Numbered from the stretch's first letter, positions 17,468 through 26,556 are shown. The stretch is DNA of 64,000 nucleotides from Clostridium isatidis (GCF_002285495.1 NZ_CP016786.1:1254001-1318000); one strand, 5' to 3'. A program made the numbers and translations. Notes: a model not told the origin generated them from the letters alone.

Positions 17468-18754
17468 ATGGATAATAATACAGACACATCAAAAGAAACA
17501 GGACTTATAAATCAAAAATTCTTATCTCTAAAAACTATAGTAATAGCTTTAACGATAATTAGTGCTGTTCTCAGTTACTTTATTATCACCAATATGAATT
17601 TAGTTAAAAGTTATTCTAGCAAAGTCTATCCAGGAGTTTATGTTCTAGATAGAGACTTATCTAATCTATCTAAAGAAGAGTTGCACAATGAACTTACTAC
17701 TTTAGTAGAAAAACTATTAAATAAAAATATAAAAGTTATCTCTGAAGGAAAAGAATTTACTATTTCTTATTCAGAACTAGAAGCTTCAATTGATTTTTCA
17801 AATGTAGAAAATGAAATAATTAATTTTGGTAAAGATTTTAATTTTTTTAAGAAGTTAAATTTAATTAAGAAGCCTGAAAGTAAAGAATTTACTTTAAGCC
17901 TTTCATATAATGAAGAGTTATTAGATAATTTTATTGCTAATATATCTTCTAACGTAGATATAAGCCCTACAAATGCTACTATCTATATTTCTGGTAATTC
18001 GATAAGTGTTTCTGATGAAATTTCAGGAATCAAGTTAAATTCTGAAAAATTAAAAGAAGAACTTTCTTCTAAAATTAAGGATCTAAACGCTCCGGAGGTC
18101 ATTGAAATTACAGGAACTACAGATGTAGTTGAAGCAAAAATAAAAGCTGCAGACTTACGTACTGTAAATCATAAATTATCCAGTTATACAACCTACTTTA
18201 AAGCAGGTCCAAGCGGGACAAACCTTCAATTAGCAGCTGCAAATATTAATAATTCAGTTGTTATGCCAGGTGAAACTTTTTCAACAGAAAAGGCTATCGG
18301 TCCTACAACAATTGAAAACGGCTTTGTTGAAGCTAATACCTATGTTGCTGGTGAAGTTGTCCCTGGCGTTGGCGGTGGAGTATGTCAAGTTGCATCAACC
18401 TTATATAATACGATATTAAGAGCTGGAATAATACCAACTGAAAGAATGAATCATATGATGAAAGTCACATATGTTCCAATTGGGTTAGATGCTACATTAG
18501 CAGATAATTTGATAGACTTAAAATTCCAAAATGATTCTGATTATCCTATGGTTATTCATTCCTATGCTTATAACGGTACTTTAACTATTGAACTTTGGTC
18601 AAACGAAAGCGTAGATGATGGAATAAGATATGAAGCTGTAAGCGTTCCATTAAGCGATTTAAGTGCCGATGCTTATTTACATGGTTATGATGCAAATGGA
18701 AATTTAGTTGTAAATCAATACTTAAATAGAAGCACTTATCAACCATTTAACTAA
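17468..18754 (+). CDS. VanW family protein with peptidoglycan-binding-like domain
   Basis: A 428-residue membrane-anchored protein: one N-terminal helix (about 20-42), a region starting YPGVYVLDRDLSNLSKEEL that fits the putative peptidoglycan-binding domain paired with VanW, then the VanW domain. The VanW core is clear: NLQLAAANINNSVVMPGETFS, GVGGGVCQVASTLYN and SDYPMVIHSY. VanW proteins are found in some vancomycin resistance clusters but most clostridial members are general cell-envelope proteins of unknown role; there are no van genes nearby. I chose ATG 17468 over GTG 17459 because AAAGGTGG is correctly spaced for the ATG. Confidence 0.9.
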   Translation: MDNNTDTSKETGLINQKFLSLKTIVIALTIISAVLSYFIITNMNLVKSYSSKVYPGVYVLDRDLSNLSKEELHNELTTLVEKLLNKNIKVISEGKEFTISYSELEASIDFSNVENEIINFGKDFNFFKKLNLIKKPESKEFTLSLSYNEELLDNFIANISSNVDISPTNATIYISGNSISVSDEISGIKLNSEKLKEELSSKIKDLNAPEVIEITGTTDVVEAKIKAADLRTVNHKLSSYTTYFKAGPSGTNLQLAAANINNSVVMPGETFSTEKAIGPTTIENGFVEANTYVAGEVVPGVGGGVCQVASTLYNTILRAGIIPTERMNHMMKVTYVPIGLDATLADNLIDLKFQNDSDYPMVIHSYAYNGTLTIELWSNESVDDGIRYEAVSVPLSDLSADAYLHGYDANGNLVVNQYLNRSTYQPFN

Positions 18755-18830
18755 TCAAAGATTAGTTAGTGTGGAGGACTGAGTTTGGAGTTAAGGTAGT
18801 TTTTTATCTCCGATAAAGAAACTGAATATG

Positions 18831-18871
18831 AAAAGGCTGTTTCATTACCTATGGTTTGAAACAGCCTTTTT
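18831..18871. terminator. Bidirectional terminator between VanW and flavoprotein genes
   Basis: AAAAGGCTGTTTCA (18831-18844) pairs with TGAAACAGCCTTTTT (18857-18871); T runs on both strands serve both converging genes. Confidence 0.85.
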
Positions 18872-18917
18872 ACACTCATCACAAATTTTCAGCATACTAA
18901 CAAATCAAAAGCTAAAA

Positions 18918-18931
18918 CTAACTCCTAACTC
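18918..18931. repeat. Seven-base tandem repeat (CTAACTC x2)
   Basis: Two exact CTAACTC heptamers stand head to tail in the gap; a related GGAGTTAAG lies at about 18787 in inverted sense on the other side of the terminator. See findings. Confidence 0.5.
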
Positions 18932-18938
18932 CACAGTA

Positions 18939-20156
18939 CTAACTATTTAAAAGTTTACCTGCAAGATATCCTGTAGAAAATGCTATTTGAAGATTATATC
19001 CTCCTGTTTCTGCATCAACATCTATAATCTCACCCGCAAAATATAAATTCCTTATTATTTTTGATTCCATTGTAGAGGAATTTATTTCTTTAACATTTAC
19101 TCCTCCACTTGTGACCATCGCCCCTTTAATGCTAATTGTATCTTCAACAGTTAATTTCATTTCTTTAATATTTTCTATTAGTTTAATTTCATCTTCCCTT
19201 TTTAAGTCAGCAGCCTTTATTTTTTCTATGGATAATCTTTTTCCTACTAATTCAATAAACTTTACTGGCAAATACCCTTTTAAATTATACATAGCCAATT
19301 TAGCTTTATTAGCTCTTATTATTTTGGCAAGTTCCTCTTTTGAAATATTTTTCAAAAAATCTAATCTAATTTCTACATTTTGCTTATCTAATATTTTATT
19401 TATATATGATGAAAATTTCAAAACTGCGGGACCAGATATTCCAAAATGAGTAAATATCATATCTCCTTCTTTTTGAATTCTCTTATTTTTTATTTTTGTT
19501 TTAATAACTACATCCTTCATGGATATCCCCTGAAGTTCTTTTATAAAGCCTTCCTTTACCACTAATGGTACTAAAGCTGGATATTGATGATTAATTTTAT
19601 GTCCATACTTTTCTAAAATATTATACATAGTACCATCAGAACCTGTATTAGGATAACTTTTTCCACCTGTTGAAATTATTATTTTATCAGCATAAATTTT
19701 TTCATTCTTATCAGTTATAATTCCCTTAATTGTATTATCAGAAATTATCAGCTCTTGCACCTTTGTATTATAAAGAATTTTAACCTTTTTTCTATTTAAA
19801 TCTTTTTTTAATACTTCTATTACATCATCAGCTTTATCATTTTTTGTATATACCTTATAATCATTTTCAAACTCAACCTTATACTCTAAATTTTGATTAT
19901 TAAAATAATTTAATAAATCTTCATTTGTAAATGAATATAAAGCACTATAAAGAAATTTATTATTAGTAACTATCTTTTCAAAAAAGTCATTAATATTCCT
20001 ATAGTTAGTAATATTGCATCTTCCACCACCAGTTAGTTTTAATTTTTTGCCTATTTCATTATTTCTTTCAACTAATACTACCTCATTTTCCTTCGCTGCA
20101 GTTAATGCTGCCATAATTCCTGCAGGCCCTGCACCTATTACAATAACTTTTAACAT
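18939..20156 (-). CDS. HI0933/BaiN-type FAD-dependent oxidoreductase
   Basis: A 405-residue flavoprotein of the HI0933 family. The N-terminal dinucleotide-binding motif GAGPAGI is at residues 8-14. GGRCNITN, TGGKSYPNTGSDG and the C-terminal signature NLYFAGEIIDVDAETGGYNLQIAFSTG (shown in part) are all present. Members are cytosolic NAD(P)/FAD enzymes; some are annotated as aminoacetone oxidases or BaiN-like reductases, but the substrate of this one cannot be told. Length and motifs are normal. It converges on the VanW gene and lies 40 bp downstream of the aromatic exporter-like gene, so it may be part of the same transcript. Confidence 0.88.
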   Translation of the reverse strand: MLKVIVIGAGPAGIMAALTAAKENEVVLVERNNEIGKKLKLTGGGRCNITNYRNINDFFEKIVTNNKFLYSALYSFTNEDLLNYFNNQNLEYKVEFENDYKVYTKNDKADDVIEVLKKDLNRKKVKILYNTKVQELIISDNTIKGIITDKNEKIYADKIIISTGGKSYPNTGSDGTMYNILEKYGHKINHQYPALVPLVVKEGFIKELQGISMKDVVIKTKIKNKRIQKEGDMIFTHFGISGPAVLKFSSYINKILDKQNVEIRLDFLKNISKEELAKIIRANKAKLAMYNLKGYLPVKFIELVGKRLSIEKIKAADLKREDEIKLIENIKEMKLTVEDTISIKGAMVTSGGVNVKEINSSTMESKIIRNLYFAGEIIDVDAETGGYNLQIAFSTGYLAGKLLNS

Positions 20157-20196
20157 AATATCTCCTTAAATAAATGATTTTATTAGCTTACTAATA

Positions 20197-21168
20197 TTAT
20201 TTTGAATTTTTATTTTCGTTATTTATAACGAAATTTCTTTTTACTTTTAACAAATCTTCTAAATCATTAATAAACTGCAATAATTGAGCTCTATTTTCAA
20301 ATTCTTCTCGTGTTTTAGGCAAAGCCATTATTTTAAAATCTTTTTTTAATATTTCTACATCCTCCAATAACTCTTTACAATCATTACTTTCATGTAATTG
20401 ATCAGCAACTTTTTTAGTTAGTTTTGCAATCATATGAGTTTGTTCAAAAGACATATAAAATTTTTCAAAATGACTTCTTAATTTTTTTATTATATCAAAT
20501 TGAGTTATTCTCATATTAATATATTCTACATAATACGAGCTCCCTTTTGAAAACCTATTGTTAGCAATTTTATATGAATTCTCTAAAGCAGAATGTAGTC
20601 TTTTTTCTATATCTTCCATTAGCTTCCCTTCGTCTATATCTATCGTATAGGTTATTAAGGATTTAGACATCTTCATTAATATTTTTTTATATCCTTCTTC
20701 AATATATTCCCTATCTTCATTAAACTTCTTCTCATAGGAAGGCATAAATAAGTTTGCTATAGAAGCTACCCCTATGGCAATAAAGGTGATTAAAAATTCA
20801 TTAGTAATCCAGCTTATGTTAATTTTATCTGCCAATAGTAAATGAGTTGATAATACTGAAGCAGGAACCATTCCTTCTAAAACATTTAGCTTTGAAGTAA
20901 TAGGAATAAAAATAATCAAGAATATTCCGAAAGTAATAAAATTTTGCCCAATTGTATTATATACAATAAAAGATAATAAAATTGATATTGTACAAGCAAG
21001 TATTCTCTTCTTTGCAAAATTGAATGATTTTTTTCTTGTATCTTGAATGCTTAATATAGCAATTACAGCTGCAACTGCAGAAAATTGTACATTTAACATA
21101 TTTCCTATTTCAAAAGCTATTGCTGCAGATATTGACATTTTCACTGCTAAATTATCTAAGTATTTCAT
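20197..21168 (-). CDS. Aromatic acid exporter family membrane protein
   Basis: A 323-residue protein with four to six helices in the first half (about 5-150) and a long, charged, helical cytoplasmic second half. This matches the ArAE_1/DUF939 architecture of the aromatic acid exporter superfamily. The start at 21168 (MKYLDNLAVKMSIS) is set by an AGGGGGG site 4 nt upstream; the open frame further up overlaps the radical SAM gene and has no site. It follows the radical SAM gene by 10 bp and is co-transcribed with it. The substrate is unknown. Confidence 0.82.
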   Translation of the reverse strand: MKYLDNLAVKMSISAAIAFEIGNMLNVQFSAVAAVIAILSIQDTRKKSFNFAKKRILACTISILLSFIVYNTIGQNFITFGIFLIIFIPITSKLNVLEGMVPASVLSTHLLLADKINISWITNEFLITFIAIGVASIANLFMPSYEKKFNEDREYIEEGYKKILMKMSKSLITYTIDIDEGKLMEDIEKRLHSALENSYKIANNRFSKGSSYYVEYINMRITQFDIIKKLRSHFEKFYMSFEQTHMIAKLTKKVADQLHESNDCKELLEDVEILKKDFKIMALPKTREEFENRAQLLQFINDLEDLLKVKRNFVINNENKNSK

Positions 21169-21178
21169 TAAACCCCCC

Positions 21179-22054
21179 CTATTTAAAATTACGCTTTGCA
21201 TATCCACATCTTTTACATAGTTCTTCAACAGCTTTTCGTCTTGAAAAACCATCATAAATTTTTTTAGCCCTATCTGATTTTATAATACTTTCTAAATCTT
21301 CTTCAAAAATATTTCCAAGTTTTATAGTTCCTTCACTATCTAAACAGCAAGGTACTACTGTACCATCAACTAATATTCCAATTTGATCTCTTAAACCATA
21401 GCAAAAAACATCTTCACTTATAAGACTTAATTTTGAATTCGGCCAGCTAAATTTTTCCGCCATATTTAAATATATTCTTTCCTTAAGTTTAATTTTGTTT
21501 TTTTCTTTTAATGCTTCTTTTAATTTGAAATCTAAATCTAATTTATTTTCTATTAGCTCTAATATATTAGAGTTTAAACTATTATCAGCCTTTAACTCCT
21601 CTGTGTCTATATTCCAAAGCCTTAAAGAAAATATCGTATTGGTTCTTTCATTTCCTTCCTTTATAAAATCTAATATATCTATAAAATATTTATTAAAATC
21701 TATAATATTATCGTTTGCTTCAAAACTATGAAGGGAAATATTTATCTGCCTTATCCCACCATTAGCAAAAATAATATCCTTTACTAAATTTATTAATGTT
21801 CCATTAGTAGTTATATTTATAAATAGGTTTTCTCTTTTTGCAATTTTAATAAACTCTTCCAAATTCTTATTTAAAAAGGGTTCTCCCATAAGATGTAAGT
21901 AAATATAATTAGTATAACCTTTTATTTTATTAACTATAATTTCAAACTCTTCTCTTGTCATGAATCCTGATTTTCTATTTGTTTTAGGACAAAAATTACA
22001 ACTTAAATTACATACATTTGTTGTTTCTATATATATTTTTTTAAATCTAGCCAT
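21179..22054 (-). CDS. Radical SAM protein with C-terminal SPASM-like Cys cluster
   Basis: A 291-residue radical SAM enzyme. The cluster motif CNLSCNFCPK binds the [4Fe-4S] that cleaves S-adenosylmethionine. MGEPFLN and ITTNGTLI are typical core strands. The C-terminal part (VVPCCLDSEGTIKLGNIFEE and ELCKRCGYAKR) is a short SPASM-like auxiliary cluster. The start at 22054 has GGAG 6 nt upstream; an ATG 12 bp further up lacks a good site. The substrate is unknown; no small precursor peptide gene is visible beside it. The exporter-like gene follows directly, a pairing worth noting. Confidence 0.87.
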   Translation of the reverse strand: MARFKKIYIETTNVCNLSCNFCPKTNRKSGFMTREEFEIIVNKIKGYTNYIYLHLMGEPFLNKNLEEFIKIAKRENLFINITTNGTLINLVKDIIFANGGIRQINISLHSFEANDNIIDFNKYFIDILDFIKEGNERTNTIFSLRLWNIDTEELKADNSLNSNILELIENKLDLDFKLKEALKEKNKIKLKERIYLNMAEKFSWPNSKLSLISEDVFCYGLRDQIGILVDGTVVPCCLDSEGTIKLGNIFEEDLESIIKSDRAKKIYDGFSRRKAVEELCKRCGYAKRNFK

Positions 22055-22126
22055 TTTCTGCTCCATTCCACTATTTTTATTATACTAAGTTTTATAAATA
22101 ATATAAAATACCTTGTCGAATTTTAA

Positions 22127-22155
22127 TTGTAACATATTAAAGTGTAAAATTATAT
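22127..22155 (+). promoter_or_regulatory. Predicted promoter of the J-domain-like gene
   Basis: TTGTAA (22127-22132) and TTATAT (22150-22155) are 17 bp apart and about 38 bp before the start codon. Confidence 0.4.
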
Positions 22156-22192
22156 ATTTGTAATATGATATTAATTTTAAGGATGTGAATTT

Positions 22193-22735
22193 ATGAACCC
22201 TTATCATATACTTGGTGTAAGTCCGAATTCTTCTAAGGAAGAAATTATTGAAGCATATAAAAACATAGTTGAAAAATATAATTCTATTCAACCACAAGAT
22301 ATTGAAGAGCAAAACTTAGTCGAAGACGCTATTGAACAAGCAAATTTAGCTTATGATACTTTAATTAATGGAAACATCTATAGAGAAATACGATCTCTTA
22401 TCGATAATGACAATATTGCTTTAGCTGAAAGCAAATTAAATATATTAGATTTAAAAGAATCTGCAGAGTGGAATTATCTTAAGGGGTTCGTTTTTCTAAA
22501 AAAAGGCTGGTTTGATGTCGGGATCCAACATATAATTACTGCAAAGGAAATAGAGCCAGAAAATGAAGAATATACAAAAACTGTAGAAACATTAAAATTG
22601 AGAGCCAAGGATATAGTTAACTTCTATAAACAACAGCAAATGCAAAATAATAGAAACATTAATAATATGGGTAATATTAACAATTTGAATCCTTGTGGAA
22701 ATAATTCAAATATGATGGGAGGAGGGATGTGTTAA
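22193..22735 (+). CDS. J-domain-like protein without the HPD motif
   Basis: A 180-residue protein. The first 60 residues follow the J-domain pattern (NPYHILGVSPNSSKEEIIEAYKNIVEKY ... QANLAYDTL, given in parts). The loop that should contain His-Pro-Asp reads NSIQP, so it is not expected to stimulate an Hsp70 ATPase in the usual way. Residues about 70-140 look like one or two TPR-type helix pairs (ALAESKLNIL, WNYLKGFVFLKKGWFDVGIQ). The tail is rich in Asn, Gln and Met and ends GGGMC. Start supported by AAGGATGTG. Probably a scaffold or regulatory paralogue; its partner is unknown. Confidence 0.82.
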   Translation: MNPYHILGVSPNSSKEEIIEAYKNIVEKYNSIQPQDIEEQNLVEDAIEQANLAYDTLINGNIYREIRSLIDNDNIALAESKLNILDLKESAEWNYLKGFVFLKKGWFDVGIQHIITAKEIEPENEEYTKTVETLKLRAKDIVNFYKQQQMQNNRNINNMGNINNLNPCGNNSNMMGGGMC

Positions 22736-22736
22736 T

Positions 22737-22757
22737 TCAATTCATAATTCACAATCA
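22737..22757. repeat. Seven-base-period repeat after the J-domain-like gene
   Basis: Degenerate heptamers CAATTCA / TAATTCA / CAATCAA occur head to tail just after the stop codon, like those at 46941-46961. Confidence 0.4.
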
Positions 22758-22796
22758 AGGAGATAATTCAGCCTGATTAATAAAAAATATTACATG

Positions 22797-22840
22797 AAAA
22801 AACATTGTATAGATAGATTTACAACTATACAATGTTTTTT
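22797..22840. terminator. Bidirectional terminator
   Basis: AAAAAACATTGTATAG (22797-22812) pairs perfectly with CTATACAATGTTTTTT (22825-22840), between two converging genes. Confidence 0.88.
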
Positions 22841-22928
22841 ATAATTATATCTTAATTGATTATAACTTTAAAATTTTTTCAAAAATAAACTTATTATTTA
22901 TATTTTCTAAAATGTCAATTATCAACTT

Positions 22929-23342
22929 TTATTCCAGCTGCGTTAATAATCTTCTCATTACATCTTTTAATTTGTTTTCTCCAACATCTCTATGTACAGC
23001 TGCTATTACTAATTTAATATCATTATCGGAAGGATCCCATTTATAAGCCTTTATATCTATTATTGCTTCTTCTTCAAAAAGATCTTCTAAATCAGTTGCT
23101 AATTCTTCAGATAAACTAATATATTCTTCAAATAACTCGTCTTCTGATAAATCTTCTATTGAATAATCATCTTCAATAATACCCCTTAAAACATCAATAT
23201 TTATACCAAGATTATAAGCAGCAGTATCTTCTCTTTTTGTACCTTTACTCATATCTTTAACTACTTTAAATTCTGAATTTTCTTCTATTTTATTTTTTAT
23301 TTCCTCAGTGTCTAATATCGTTCTTCCAAAAGCTATATACAT
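22929..23342 (-). CDS. Acidic hypothetical protein
   Basis: A 137-residue soluble protein with a strongly acidic middle (EDDYSIEDLSEDELFEEY and DLEDLFEEEAI) and a more ordered C-terminus (IKLVIAAVHRDVGENKLKDVMRRLL). I do not recognise the family. The start at 23342 has an AGGAGA-type site. It is a single-gene unit converging on the J-domain-like gene and divergent from the zinc-ribbon membrane protein. No Cys, membrane segment or enzyme motif is seen. Confidence 0.75.
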   Translation of the reverse strand: MYIAFGRTILDTEEIKNKIEENSEFKVVKDMSKGTKREDTAAYNLGINIDVLRGIIEDDYSIEDLSEDELFEEYISLSEELATDLEDLFEEEAIIDIKAYKWDPSDNDIKLVIAAVHRDVGENKLKDVMRRLLTQLE

Positions 23343-23516
23343 AACTATCTCTCCTATTAATAAATTTTATTATAAGCTATTATAAAAGTCATTCTTATTA
23401 TATATTATATTCTATAAATGTAAACAATCTATTATATATTTATGACAGTTATTGTTATAGAAATTATTCTTTATTATAATAAATTATATTAATTCTAAAG
23501 AAAGAAGTGGTTTTAA

Positions 23517-23945
23517 ATGTATTTTCTTAGGTCCTTATATGGCATAGATTTATTAACTTTAGTATTATTTTGTATAAGTTCCCTTTTTAATGTTTTTAAT
23601 AATTATTTTCTATCTTTAATAGGTTCTTTATTTTTTATATATGGTCTTCTAAGAATCTTTTCAAGAAATAAATATAACAGAAAAAAGGAATTAAATAAAT
23701 TTATATATTATTTAAACAAAGCCTTATCAAAATTTAATTTAACAATACCGAGTAATTTACCAACCTTTGATTATGATAGTTTAGATTATTATATAAAAAT
23801 ATTTAAAAACAAATTCTATCAGTGGAAACATTTTAAAATAGTAAAATGTCCTAACTGTAGTCAAAAATTAAGACTTCCAAGAAAAAAAGGGAATATAATA
23901 GTTACCTGTAAAAGATGCTTACACAAATTTGATTTAAGAACTTAA
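23517..23945 (+). CDS. Small membrane protein with C-terminal zinc ribbon
   Basis: A 142-residue protein. Residues about 8-50 form two hydrophobic helices separated by a short turn, followed by a basic Lys/Tyr-rich linker. The last 35 residues are a zinc ribbon: CPNCSQKLRLPRKKGNIIVTC, with a second pair CKRC. The layout suggests a membrane anchor with a cytoplasmic zinc finger. I do not recognise a named family beyond the ribbon. It ends before a strong hairpin terminator at 24011-24060. Confidence 0.78.
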   Translation: MYFLRSLYGIDLLTLVLFCISSLFNVFNNYFLSLIGSLFFIYGLLRIFSRNKYNRKKELNKFIYYLNKALSKFNLTIPSNLPTFDYDSLDYYIKIFKNKFYQWKHFKIVKCPNCSQKLRLPRKKGNIIVTCKRCLHKFDLRT

Positions 23946-24010
23946 ACCAATTAAGAGGATAATTAATAGTAGACAATTTAGGTCGTTTTTAACCTTAGTT
24001 ACAAACAAAA

Positions 24011-24060
24011 AAGGGCTGTTACAATAATGGATTTAAATCCATTTCTGCCAACAGCTCTTT
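24011..24060. terminator. Hairpin terminator resembling the IS left end
   Basis: AAGGGCTGTT (24011-24020) pairs with AACAGCTCTTT (24050-24060) and the loop holds a perfect 16-nt palindrome ATGGATTTAAATCCAT (24027-24042). The layout and core bases echo the IS hairpin at 1477-1530. It lies between converging genes. Confidence 0.75.
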
Positions 24061-24117
24061 TTATTAATTTTTCATAATTCAGCAAAACTGAATCATTTCT
24101 TTAATTATCCATTGTTC

Positions 24118-25020
24118 CTACGGAACATCTACTCCTCTTCCTGCAACATATATTTCAAACCATTGATCTCTTGTAAGCTTAATTTTAGTTCCATCTACTG
24201 ATGCCTTAATTCTATCGAAGTTACCTGAACCAACTATTGGTGCTATTTTACTTGGATGCATTAAAATCCATGCATAAACTACCTCATCAATTCCCTTTGC
24301 CCCAACTTCTTCCTTTACTTTATTTAAAGCTTTTCTAACTCTTATTGAAGTTTCATCTTGCCCTTTAAATATTCTGCCACCCGCAAGTGGTGACCAAGCC
24401 ATTGGATGAACTCTTTTTTCTAACATTAAATCTAAAGTTCCATTTTCAATATGGTCTAAATATAATGGTGATACTTCAATTTGATTTGTTACAAGTTTTC
24501 TGTCTAAATAAGAATTTAACATATTAAATTGAGGAGGAAGAAAATTTGAAACACCGAAATTTCTAACCTTTCCTTCTTTATATAATTTATTAAAGGCTTC
24601 TACAACTTCTTCTGGATTAAGAAGTGGATCAACTCTATGAATAAGCAGCAAATCTATATAATCTGTATTAAAGTTTTTAAGTGATCTTTCAACTGACTTT
24701 ATTATATGTTCCTTACTTGTATCATAACAATGACTTTTATTTTCAGGCCTATTTTCTGAAACAAGTTTTATTCCACATTTAGTTACTATTTCTAACTTTT
24801 CTCTTAATCCTTTTTTTAAAGATAAAACTTTTCCAAATCTTTCTTCACATAAATAGCTTCCATAAATATCTGCATGATCTACAGTTGTAATACCTAAATC
24901 ATAGGTAGCTTCTAACAATTTTAAAACATCTTCATTAGACATATTCCAATCTAATAGTCTCCAATAACCATGAACAATTCTAGAAATTGATAAGTCTTCA
25001 CTTAATTTAATTCTTTCCAT
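24118..25020 (-). CDS. Aldo/keto reductase
   Basis: A 300-residue NAD(P)H-dependent oxidoreductase with the (beta/alpha)8 aldo/keto reductase fold. The catalytic tetrad is visible: Asp and Tyr in TTVDHADIYGSY, Lys in EIVTKCGIK and His in LLLIHRVDPL. The signature GVSNFLP and the cofactor-end segment IAPIVGSGNFDRIK are present. It most resembles the YdhF-like branch. It is a single gene between converging and co-directional units; physiological substrate unknown. Confidence 0.92.
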   Translation of the reverse strand: MERIKLSEDLSISRIVHGYWRLLDWNMSNEDVLKLLEATYDLGITTVDHADIYGSYLCEERFGKVLSLKKGLREKLEIVTKCGIKLVSENRPENKSHCYDTSKEHIIKSVERSLKNFNTDYIDLLLIHRVDPLLNPEEVVEAFNKLYKEGKVRNFGVSNFLPPQFNMLNSYLDRKLVTNQIEVSPLYLDHIENGTLDLMLEKRVHPMAWSPLAGGRIFKGQDETSIRVRKALNKVKEEVGAKGIDEVVYAWILMHPSKIAPIVGSGNFDRIKASVDGTKIKLTRDQWFEIYVAGRGVDVP

Positions 25021-25114
25021 ATAAACACCTTTTCCTTATACTTTCATATTATTTATACTGTCTTTTTTTATTATAACATCTTTATTTAAACTTTTACATA
25101 TTAAAAAGTCAAAA

Positions 25115-25140
25115 GGCGTTACATTATGTCCTGCAACGCC
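25115..25140 (-). terminator. Probable terminator after the split ThrE genes
   Basis: GGCGTT (25115-25120) pairs with AACGCC (25135-25140); the minus-strand downstream side reads TTTTGACTTTTT. The short stem makes this a moderate call. Confidence 0.5.
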
Positions 25141-25245
25141 CCATAGCCATAGTCAAATAATAAAATTAACTTCTGACTACAATCATATTTTAAACATTAA
25201 TATAAATTTTATACATAATTTTAATTTTTGCTTTAAAAATAGTAA

Positions 25246-25683
25246 TTATACCCTATAGTATTTTTTATACTTTACTATTGCCTTTGTAATTGTTGAAACT
25301 AATATTATTCCTATTGCCAAAACTCCTGCTGAGGCTAAAGTTTTAATCCCTATTTCCAATGAAGTAATGATATTTCCAGTAATAGCTTCATACATTGTAT
25401 AATACATTCCGCCTCCAGGAACCAATGGTATTAATGCAGCTACAACAAAAGTAGTAACAGGTGTCTTTAAAATTCTAGCAAAAATCTCAGAATATGCACT
25501 TAAAGCTATAGAAGCTAAAAACATAGAACTAGTATCTGTAGCTCCTAATTTTAAAGATATTTTATAAACAAACCATCCTAAAGCGCCACAACAGGATGCA
25601 AAGAATAAATTTTTGCCTTTAATATTAAATATAATCCCAAAAGCAAAAGATGCTATAAAGGCTGATATTATCTCTAAAATCAT
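25246..25683 (-). CDS. Threonine/serine exporter, small subunit (ThrE_2 type)
   Basis: A 145-residue membrane protein with about five helices and conserved ALIPLVPGGGMYYTMYEAITG and FFASCCGALGWFVYKI segments. This is the DUF3815/ThrE_2 half of a split threonine/serine exporter. The start at 25683 has GGGGG 8 nt upstream; a TTG at 25698 would overlap the partner gene and is less likely. It follows the large subunit by 1 bp. Substrate assignment is by family only. Confidence 0.88.
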   Translation of the reverse strand: MILEIISAFIASFAFGIIFNIKGKNLFFASCCGALGWFVYKISLKLGATDTSSMFLASIALSAYSEIFARILKTPVTTFVVAALIPLVPGGGMYYTMYEAITGNIITSLEIGIKTLASAGVLAIGIILVSTITKAIVKYKKYYRV

Positions 25684-25684
25684 T

Positions 25685-26449
25685 TTATAATCCCCCAAAA
25701 GTATTAATCCAAAAACTTAAAACTACACCAGTACCAGCCGCAACACCTACTGCTATTAAAAATGCTTCTACAGCCCTTGCAATACCTGAAATTAAATCAC
25801 CTGCTATTGTATCTCTAATTGCATTAGTTATGGCAAGACCTGGAACCAATAGCATTATAGATCCGATAATAACTTTATCAATATCTACTGCAATATTAAG
25901 TTTAATAGATAAAATTGCAAGAAAAGCTGATATTGCTGAGCATATTATTGTTGAAAAAAAAGAATTAAGTCCTATTTTATCTGCTTCAATATCAAAAAAT
26001 TTCACTATTAGTCCTATAAAAAATGCTGCTATTGCATCTTTAAAGGAACCGCCAAATAAAAAAGTAAAACTTAAGGCCCCTATAGCTGAAAATAATATAG
26101 TAATTTTATTTGAATATCTTGATTCACTATTTATTTCTTTAAGCTTTTCCTTTACCTCTTCAACAGTGTAATTATTAGTTTTTATATTCCTTGCTAAATC
26201 ATTAACCCTATGTATCTTTTCTAAATTTACAGACCTTTTTAATATTCTTACAACTACAGATTTAGTTTCTCCTTTATGGGATGCTGATGAAATTATAGCT
26301 GTAGGAGTTGCATAAGAATCTGGCTTTTCTATACCAAAAGCCTCTGATATTTTATTCATAGTTTCTTCAACTCTATATGCTTCCGCTCCATTTTCAAGCA
26401 TTATCTTCCCTGCATAAGTTGATAAATGAAGTATATCATCTATATTCAT
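25685..26449 (-). CDS. Threonine/serine exporter, large subunit (ThrE/DUF1212 type)
   Basis: A 254-residue membrane protein. A soluble N-terminal part (about 1-115) has the family motifs LHLSTYAGKIMLENGAEAYRVEE (in part) and TPTAIISS. It is followed by four or five helices with PGLAITNAIRDTIAGDLISG near the C-terminus, the key DUF1212 signature. With the small subunit it makes the two-protein version of the ThrE exporter fused in actinobacteria. The two genes form an operon. Confidence 0.9.
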   Translation of the reverse strand: MNIDDILHLSTYAGKIMLENGAEAYRVEETMNKISEAFGIEKPDSYATPTAIISSASHKGETKSVVVRILKRSVNLEKIHRVNDLARNIKTNNYTVEEVKEKLKEINSESRYSNKITILFSAIGALSFTFLFGGSFKDAIAAFFIGLIVKFFDIEADKIGLNSFFSTIICSAISAFLAILSIKLNIAVDIDKVIIGSIMLLVPGLAITNAIRDTIAGDLISGIARAVEAFLIAVGVAAGTGVVLSFWINTFGGL

Positions 26450-26556
26450 AATAATGACCTTTCTGTGATTATTATATCATTGAAAATTTAACTAATTTAT
26501 TAACGTATTAATTGTATATTCATTAGCTATAATTTTCAATATAAATAATTGTAGAC

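Noticed and set aside
17468..18754. VanW gene as evidence of vancomycin resistance
   Set aside because: VanW proteins are common outside resistance clusters and no vanHAX-type genes are nearby.
22085..22312. 75-residue minus-strand frame overlapping the J-domain-like gene start
   Set aside because: It covers the promoter region and the 5' end of a well-supported gene; composition is non-coding.
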